Below are positions 58,230-64,000 of a DNA stretch of 64,000 bases, piece after piece. Origin of the DNA: Craterostigma plantagineum (lineage: Eukaryota; Streptophyta; Magnoliopsida; Lamiales; Linderniaceae); assembly GCA_027422505.1 (NCBI GenBank), contig JAPQWV010000018.1, positions 14,154,001-14,218,000 on the forward strand. Direction: 5' to 3'. The notes below the pieces were generated by a model. That model did not search any database and was not told where the DNA came from. It was given only the letters and a program-made list of their open reading frames with translations. The stretch's first letter is position 1, and each line of letters opens with the position of its first letter. A program made the position numbers and the translations under genes.

Positions 58230-58949
58230 TGAGATTTTAGCTGCAATCGACTCGCCTCTTAATCGTGATTACGCGCACGCTGATCGCTCAGCTCAATTCG
58301 AGCAATCGGAGCTCGAATCCGCTCAAATCAGAACCGAAAACAGCAAAAGAAAATGACAGCAATTTTACGTGGTTCGGAGATCTTCGCCTACGTCCACGGA
58401 CCAACAGAGCCTTCGATTCAATTATCCACCAACTAGAGAGTTACAGACCTCCACGTCTACTACAATTCTCTAGTTAACACCTTTCGCTAATTCTAACCCT
58501 AACAAAAGATACAAGCTCTCAAAGTCACTCAGCTGAAACTCAAATTCTGGTATTTATACAGAAGTTCTTCAGGTTTATTTATTCGCGATCGCCTGTAGCC
58601 GTCCGATCATCTCCATCGCATCCAACGGTCTATGCTTATCTGCAGCTTATGAAAGAAACGTTCTTTCACTTATAGAAATGTTATAGCAATTCCTCTTGAA
58701 AAAGAGCTCGTCCGTTGATCTTCAAAACCCGCCAGATCGGACGTCCACAGTTAAGTCTATCACATTCAAACCTCAGCCATCAGATGAAGCGCGCTCAGAT
58801 CCGACGACCCTCATTAATCGCGATTTAAACACATCAGAGCTGGTAGATTTCTTCAGCAACTTCTCTGTTCTTCAGCTGTGGTTCGACAGCCACCTTGCCG
58901 GCGACTTTCCGGCCATCTCCGGCGAGGTCTCGACACACAATACCCAACA
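58230..58949 (-). repeat. LTR 1 of the tandem copia element
   Basis: 720 bp. Homologous to LTR 2 once its MITE is removed. Confidence 0.85.
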
Positions 58950-59154
58950 AACTACCTTGAGCCTAGAACTCGCAATCCATGCCTTGAACTCCTCCGTAGC
59001 AGCCCAAACAGTGGAGTTATCTCAGCTCAAAAACATACCAGAATCAGCCCTGAATTTCATCTCAGCTTCAGGAAAATTTTTCTGTTTTCCTTTTGCAGCT
59101 TCGTTCGAAGCTCCACATCGATTGTAGCTCCGCTCTGTTGGTCATCAAGCTCCC

Positions 59155-59922
59155 TTAGGAGCTTCGAGCCTCAATAGAGAACTTACCAACTCCAAGCAGG
59201 ATCTTAATTTCCCACTTGGAGTCATCTTGCACCTTTGAGCTTCCTATCTCCAATCTACTTGAAGCTCCCTCGTTCCTAGCCATTTGAGCCTCCTTCTTGA
59301 GTCTTCCCTGGCTAGTCTTCACCTGCGTCTTGGCCTTCCTTTCCTTCGATGGCTCAGCAGCGTGCAACATCAGACTCCTCTCTGCATCAGTATCAGAAAC
59401 AGAGTTAGTGTCACCTGGTTTTGATGTCCAGTTTTCTTCGCTGTCTTCTTCATTCTCCGAGCTGGCCTCCACCTCGGATGTACTCCATACATCAGCCTTT
59501 GAGCTTCCTTCGCCCCTAGGAATGAACAGCTCCTTCTCATCCTCAGAATCTGCTTCAACCGAGCTCTCTTCCAAGCTGATAACAGCAGCTTCAGCTTTAA
59601 CAGTCTCAGCTCCCGGTTTTTCCGTGCTACGCTCCACCTCAAGCCGAGGTTTCCCTGGCTCATCCTCGGCCACATTTAAGCCTTCATATTCCCTATTTTC
59701 CAATGGTGTGCTCCTCATCACAGAACATCCATCAAGGACATAGACCCCGTGCCTTTTATACCCCTCAAGAACCAGCCTCTTCTGTTTCTGAACTTTGATT
59801 CTGCCACCTGAGGTTTGAGTGGTATAGCCTCGTTTGTCTAGCTCTCCAATTGAGATAAGGTTCCTTCTCATATCAGGTATGAACCTGACATTCCTCAGAA
59901 TCCCTAAACCACCTGCCTTCAG
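59155..59922 (-). CDS. Acidic ORF downstream of Gag-protease, copy 1
   Basis: In the same frame as Gag-protease and separated from it by one UAG (59923-59925). After the UAG come LKAGGLGILRNVRFIPD and the GAG_pre-integrase piece (MRRNLISIGELDKRGYTTQ, first ATG 59871). About 170 residues follow of acidic, Ser/Glu-rich sequence (ISLEESSVEADSEDEKELF; EVEASSENEEDSEENW; SVSDTDAERS), then a basic stretch (KERKAKTQVKTSQGRLKKEA) and a conserved-looking end KWEIKILLGVGKFSIEARSS. No HHCC, DDE or RT motif. This acidic domain occupies the place of integrase-RT-RNase H. Its function is unknown. It could be the leftover IN-RT hinge plus 3' sequence, or a derived protein. Readthrough expression is inference. 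Confidence 0.55.
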   Translation of the reverse strand: MKAGGLGILRNVRFIPDMRRNLISIGELDKRGYTTQTSGGRIKVQKQKRLVLEGYKRHGVYVLDGCSVMRSTPLENREYEGLNVAEDEPGKPRLEVERSTEKPGAETVKAEAAVISLEESSVEADSEDEKELFIPRGEGSSKADVWSTSEVEASSENEEDSEENWTSKPGDTNSVSDTDAERSLMLHAAEPSKERKAKTQVKTSQGRLKKEAQMARNEGASSRLEIGSSKVQDDSKWEIKILLGVGKFSIEARSS

Positions 59923-60882
59923 CTATCCTACACCTAAAATCTGACAGCTTCCACCATTTGCGAGCTTGACAGATTTTTCTCTTGTTTCTGTGAATTCTAC
60001 CGTCCAATTCCTATTGCAGGTCACATGGAAGCTACATCCAGAGTCGAGTATCCACTCCTCTCTTTCCTCGGTCTCAGAAACAGTGAGAATCTCGGCAGAT
60101 TCGTAGCTGCAGTGCTCGCAGAAATCAGAAGCACCTACACTTGGTTTCTGATTCTGTTTTCCTCTCCTTGGACAAAACATCTTGAAGTGGCCTACCTCGT
60201 TGCAAATATAACACCTCTTAGGTTCACTGAATTCCTTCTCCTTGCATTTCTTCTTCCACTGCTTCGACTTATTCTGCACCAAAAGCAGATCAGCCTCGGT
60301 TTTAACCTCAGTGAGCTTAGGTGTGTTTAGTTGCTTCGAGCTGAGAGCCGACATAACATCCTCCATTGTTAGCTTCTCTCTTCCATACAAGAGTGCATCC
60401 TTGAACTGCTCATGGCTTGAAGGCAACGCACACAGAAGGAGAAGCGCCTGATCTTCGTCCTTCAGTTCTTCCCTGATATTTTGTAAATCTAAAATCAGTT
60501 TCTGAAAACTATCAACCTGCTGATCTAGAGCTATTTCATCCACCATTCTGAACTTGTATAGAGCTTGCTTGAGGTATAATCTGCGAGCTAACGACTTAGT
60601 CATATACAGAGAATCCAGCTTCTTCCACAAATCCTCGGCTGACATCTCAGTTGCAACTCGCCGAAGCACATTATCAGATAAACATAATATCAGAGATGAG
60701 AACGCTATCTCTTTCAATTTCTTCTTAGCTGCTGCTGTCATATCCTTCGGTTCCATATCCTTATCAGGCTTGAGCGCCTCCTCAAGACCTTTCTCAGTCA
60801 ACAACGCCTTCATCTTCAACTTCCAGAGACCGAAATCATTCGATCCGTTGAAGACTTCCATTTCGAGTCGAGTTGCTGCCAT
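59923..60882 (-). CDS. Copia Gag-protease polyprotein, copy 1
   Basis: An intact 319-residue ORF from ATG 60882 (MAATRLEMEVFNGSNDFGLW). Residues 1-205 are the UBN2/Gag domain (DLWKKLDSLYMTKSLARRLY; LLLLCALPSSHEQFKDALLY). A CCHC zinc knuckle lies at about 224-237 (CYICNEVGHFKMFC). The retropepsin active site is WILDSGCSFHVTC at about 279-291, with DSG intact. It ends at QILGVG before UAG. Gag assembles the particle and binds RNA, and the protease would mature it. The related fragment at 57850 reads on past this point, so the UAG is derived, along with a deletion of about 4 codons. The frame is open and conserved in copy 2. Confidence 0.85.
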   Translation of the reverse strand: MAATRLEMEVFNGSNDFGLWKLKMKALLTEKGLEEALKPDKDMEPKDMTAAAKKKLKEIAFSSLILCLSDNVLRRVATEMSAEDLWKKLDSLYMTKSLARRLYLKQALYKFRMVDEIALDQQVDSFQKLILDLQNIREELKDEDQALLLLCALPSSHEQFKDALLYGREKLTMEDVMSALSSKQLNTPKLTEVKTEADLLLVQNKSKQWKKKCKEKEFSEPKRCYICNEVGHFKMFCPRRGKQNQKPSVGASDFCEHCSYESAEILTVSETEEREEWILDSGCSFHVTCNRNWTVEFTETREKSVKLANGGSCQILGVG

Positions 60883-60926
60883 CGTCTGAAGATCGCCTCG
60901 ATCCGCAGCTACACCGCACCACTCGT

Positions 60927-62202
60927 TGAGATTTTAGCTGCAATCGACTCGCCTCTTAGTCGTGATTACGCGCACGCTGATCGCTCAGCTCAATTCGAGC
61001 AATCGGAGCTCGAATCAGCTCAAATCAGAACCGAAAACAGCAAAAGAAAATGACAGCGATTTTACGTGGTTCGGCGATCTTCGCCTACGTCCATGGACCA
61101 ACAGAGCCTCCGATTCGATTATCCACCAACTAGAGAGTTACAGACCTCCACGTCTACTACAATTCTCTAGTTAACACCTTTCGATAATTCTAACCGTAAC
61201 AAAAGATACAAGCTCTCAAAGTCACTCAGCTGAAACTCAAATTCTGGTATTTATACAGAAGTTCTTCAGGTTTATTTATTGGGTAAAGTGCATATAATCC
61301 CCTCGTAGTTTTGCCGAAATGCACATAAACCCCCATAGTTTTTTTATTGCACGGTACATCCTCGTGGTTTAACTAATGTTGCACCGTGCCCCCTAGGGCA
61401 GCAGTTTTTGCCCGAAATTGGACTACACGCGCTTTTACTGCAGGTGTGTTAAGCTTGGACCATATTATTTACTGTTAAATGATCAGAATAAACTAAACTG
61501 TTCACCTTCTTTTCAAATGATAACCCACGGGGACAGCAGTTTTTGCCCGAATTGAATTATACGGGCTCAAATGACCATATTATTTACTGTTAAATGACCA
61601 GAATAACCCCAACTATTCACATTTTGGTCATTTAAAAATAAATAATATGATCCAAGCTTAACCCACCTGTAGTAAGAGCGCGTGTAATCCAATTTCGGGA
61701 AAAAACTGTTGTCCGGGGTGTGCGGTGCAACATTAGTTAAACCACGATGGAGTACCGTGCAATAAAAAAACCACAGGTGTTTATGTGAATTTCGGCGAAA
61801 CCACGAGGGGTTATATGCAATTTAGCCTTATTTATTCGCGATCGCCTGTAGCCGTCCGATCATCTCCATCGCATCCAACGGTCTATGCTTATCTGTAGCT
61901 TATGAAAGAAACGTTCTTTCACTTAAAGAAACGTTATAGCAAATCCTCTTGAAACAGATCTCGTCCGTTGATCTTCAAAACCCGCCAGATCGGACGTCCT
62001 CAGTTAAGTCTATCACATTCAAACCTCAGCCATCAGATGAAGCACGCACAGATCCGACGACCCTCATTAATCGCGATTTAAACACATCAGAGCTGGTAGA
62101 TTTCTTCAGCAACTTCTCTGTTCTTCAGCTGTGGTTCGACAGCCACCTTCCCGGCGACTTTCCGGCCATCTCCGGCGAGGTATTGACACACAATACCCAA
62201 CA
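60927..62202 (-). repeat. LTR 2 of the tandem copia element, with MITE insertion
   Basis: 1276 bp; subtracting the 547-bp MITE and its 9-bp duplication leaves 720 bp, the same as LTR 1. It lies between the two internal regions. Confidence 0.85.
61281..61827. mobile_element. Palindromic Mutator-like MITE (547 bp)
   Basis: A 9-bp target duplication TTATTTATT (61272-61280 and 61828-61836); LTR 1 shows the empty site. Ends are GGGTAAAGTGCATATAATCC and, inward from the right, GGCTAAATTGCATATAACCC. The whole element folds back on itself: GTTGCACCGTGCCCC, GCAGTTTTTGCCCGAAATTG and TTAAGCTTGGACCATATTAT all return inverted. A 9-bp duplication supports the Mutator superfamily. Confidence 0.88.
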
Positions 62203-62409
62203 AACTCCACCTTGAGCCTAGAACTCGCAATCCATGCCTCGAACTCCTCTGTAGCAGCCCAAACAGTGGAGTTATCTCAGCTCAAAAACATACCAGAATC
62301 AGCCCTGAATTTCATCTCAGCTTCAGGAAAATTTTTCTGTTTTCCTTTTGCAGCTTCATTCGAAGCTCCACATCGATTGTAGCTCTGCTCTGTTGGTCAT
62401 CAAGCTCCC

Positions 62410-63177
62410 TTAGGAGCTTCGAGCCTCAATAGAGAACTTACCAACTCCAAGCAGGATCTTAATTTCCCACTTGGAGTCATCTTGCACCTTTGAGCTTCCT
62501 ATCTCCAATCTGCTTGAAGCTCCCTCGTTCCTAGCCATTTGAGCCTCCTTCTTGAGTCTTCCCTGGCTAGTCTTCACCTGCGTCTTGGCCTTCCTTTCAT
62601 TCGATGCCTCAGCAGCGTGCAACATCAGACTCCTCTCTGCATCAGTATCAGAAACAGAGTTAGTGTCACCTGGTTTTGATGTCCAGTTTTCTTCGCTGTC
62701 TTATTCATTCTCCGAGCTGGCCTCCACCTCAGATGTACTCCATACATCAGCCTGTGAAGTTCCTTTGCCCCTAGGAATGAATAGCTCCTTCTCATCCTCA
62801 GAATCTGTTTCAACCGAGCTCTCTTCCAAGCTGATAACAGCAGTTTCAGCTTTAACAGTCTCAGCTCCCGGTTTTTCCGTGCTTCGCTCCACCTCAAGCC
62901 GAGGTTTCCCTGGCTCATCCTCGGCCACATTTAAGCCTTCATATTCCCTATTTTCCAATGGTGTGCTCCTCATCAAAGAACATCCATCAAGGACATAGAT
63001 CCCGTGCCTTTTATACCCCTCAAGAACCAGCCTCTTCTGTTTCTGAACTTTGATTCTGCCACCTGAGGTTTGAGTGGTATAGCCTCGTTTGTCTAGCTCT
63101 CCAATTGAGATAAGGTTCCTTCTCATATCAGGTATGAACCTGACATTCCTCAGAATCCCTAAACCACCTGCCTTCAG
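62410..63177 (-). pseudogene. Acidic ORF, copy 2 (nonsense mutation)
   Basis: The same as 59155-59922 but with a stop near 62701-62703 (GAAGAA changed to GAATAA on the minus strand, within the ASSENEEDSEE region), splitting it into 63126-62701 and 62625-62410. Other changes are few substitutions (for example A to T in EAAVISL/ETAVISL). Confidence 0.75.
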
Positions 63178-64000
63178 CTATCCTACACCTAAAATCTGAC
63201 AGCTTCCACCATTTGCGAGCTTGACAGATTTTTCTCTTGTTTCTGTGAATTCTACCGTCCAATTCCTATTGCAGGTCACATGGAAGCTACATCCAGAGTC
63301 GAGTATCCACTCCTCTCTTTCCTCGGTCTCAGAAACAGTGAGAATCTCGGCAGATTCGTAGCTGCAGTGCTCGCAGAAATCAGAAGCACCTACACTTGGT
63401 TTCTGATTCTGTTTTCCTCTCCTTGGACAAAACATCTTGAAGTGGCCTACCTCGTTGCAAATATAACACCTCTTAGGTTCACTGAATTCCTTCTCCTTGC
63501 ATTTCTTCTTCCACTGCTTCGACTTATTCTGCACCAAAAGCAGATCAGCCTCGGTTTTAACCTCAGTGAGCTTAGGTGTGTTTAGTTGCTTCGAGCTGAG
63601 AGCCGACATAACATCCTCCATTGTTAGCTTCTCTCTTCCATACAAGAGTGCATCCTTGAACTGCTCATGGCTTGAAGGCAACGCACACAGAAGGAGAAGC
63701 GCCTGATCTTCGTCCTTCAGTTCTTCCCTGATATTTTGTAAATCTAAAATCAGTTTCTGAAAACTATCAACCTGCTGATCTAGAGCTATTTCATCCACCA
63801 TTCTGAACTTGTATAGAGCTTGCTTGAGGTATAATCTGCGAGCTAACGACTTAGTCATATACAGAGAATCTAGCTTCTTCCACAGATCCTCGGCTGACAT
63901 CTCAGTTGCAACTCGCCGAAGCACATTATCAGATAAACATAATATCAGAGATGAGAACGCTATCTCTTTCAATTTCTTCTTAGCGGCTGTCATATCCTTC
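63178..64000 (-). CDS. Copia Gag-protease, copy 2 (5' end beyond window)
   Basis: Almost identical to 59923-60882 and open to the window edge. It lacks one Ala codon in MTAAAKKKL (reads MTAAKKKL). The zinc knuckle CYICNEVGHFKMFC and protease WILDSGCSFHVTC are preserved, as is the terminal UAG after QILGVG. The true start lies outside the window. Confidence 0.82.
   Translation of the reverse strand, partial: KDMTAAKKKLKEIAFSSLILCLSDNVLRRVATEMSAEDLWKKLDSLYMTKSLARRLYLKQALYKFRMVDEIALDQQVDSFQKLILDLQNIREELKDEDQALLLLCALPSSHEQFKDALLYGREKLTMEDVMSALSSKQLNTPKLTEVKTEADLLLVQNKSKQWKKKCKEKEFSEPKRCYICNEVGHFKMFCPRRGKQNQKPSVGASDFCEHCSYESAEILTVSETEEREEWILDSGCSFHVTCNRNWTVEFTETREKSVKLANGGSCQILGVG

Larger units (their letters stand above)
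58230..64000 (-). mobile_element. Tandem array of a non-autonomous gag-protease copia element (LTR-internal-LTR-internal)
   Basis: LTR 58230-58949, internal 58950-60926, LTR 60927-62202, internal 62203 to the window end, all minus. LTRs run TGAGATTTTAGCTGC...ATACCCAACA; on the minus strand the classic copia start TGTTGGG follows a polypurine tract AAGGTGGAGTT (clear at 62203-62213). The two internal regions are nearly identical. Shared LTRs between repeated internals indicate unequal recombination or insertion of one copy into another's LTR. No RT, integrase core or RNase H. The outer right end is beyond the window; a possible left target site is CTCGT at 58225-58229. Confidence 0.85.

Noticed and set aside
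59297..60889. Long plus-strand ORFs (59297-59743, 60025-60330, 60554-60889) and their copies near 62552 and 63280
   Set aside because: They lie antisense to the Gag-protease and acidic ORFs, which have recognisable motifs; the plus-strand products have none.

Overview
This window is nuclear DNA from a eudicot plant. It is AT-rich, holds almost no intact protein-coding genes, and is packed with plant-type transposable elements: Ty3/gypsy with a chromodomain, several Ty1/copia lineages, hAT, Mutator-like and CACTA elements, and TRIM-like repeats. Plant-specific genes also occur, including an IDA-like peptide precursor and a proline-rich cell-wall protein. There are no bacterial operons, rRNA genes or CRISPR arrays. 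I cannot name the species.

Layout, left to right. 1-4.5 kb: one end of a fold-back Mutator-like element, a small secreted peptide gene resembling IDA-like precursors (1779-2039), and an 898-bp hAT-type MITE with a perfect 8-bp target duplication. 4.5-11.2 kb: a Ty3/gypsy chromovirus on the minus strand with about 1% LTR divergence and a 5-bp duplication. Its gag, protease and RT are missing, and in their place lies about 1.3 kb of unrelated sequence with a plus-strand TATA box and a 55-residue membrane-protein ORF. 11.2-15.2 kb: two tandem-repeat families, one interrupted by a GC-rich hAT MITE, then half of a long-TIR element. 16.6-18.1 kb: an inverted second copy of the first element. 18.2-21.1 kb: a short copia element carrying only gag-protease. 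22.1-24.9 kb: two related LTR-like repeats in opposite orientation. 25.9-27.3 kb: a complete long-TIR Mutator-like element. 27.6-28.0 kb: an intact proline-rich, probably GPI-anchored protein gene.

29.5-57.2 kb: three relic copies of one unrecognised signal-peptide, cysteine-rich gene, with similar upstream sequence at least for copies 1 and 3. Copy 1 (30404-38842) is split by three independent insertions with target duplications: a hAT element that itself contains a gene-capturing Pack-MULE, a 196-bp solo LTR, and a copia element. A CACTA element with a Ulp1-protease gene (38963-44246) lies just downstream. Copy 2 (46020-46411) is frameshifted. A second copia element follows (46753-55860), its right LTR broken by a solo LTR full of palindromes. 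Copy 3 (57146-57190) is a stub.

57.3-64 kb: TRIM-like hairpin repeats, a plus-strand gag-protease fragment, then a tandem LTR-internal-LTR-internal array of a non-autonomous copia element. It encodes Gag-protease, an in-frame UAG, and an acidic ORF where integrase, RT and RNase H would normally be.

Most boundaries rest on target duplications and TG...CA or TIR ends read directly from the sequence. Family assignments rest on recognised motifs and remain unconfirmed by database search.
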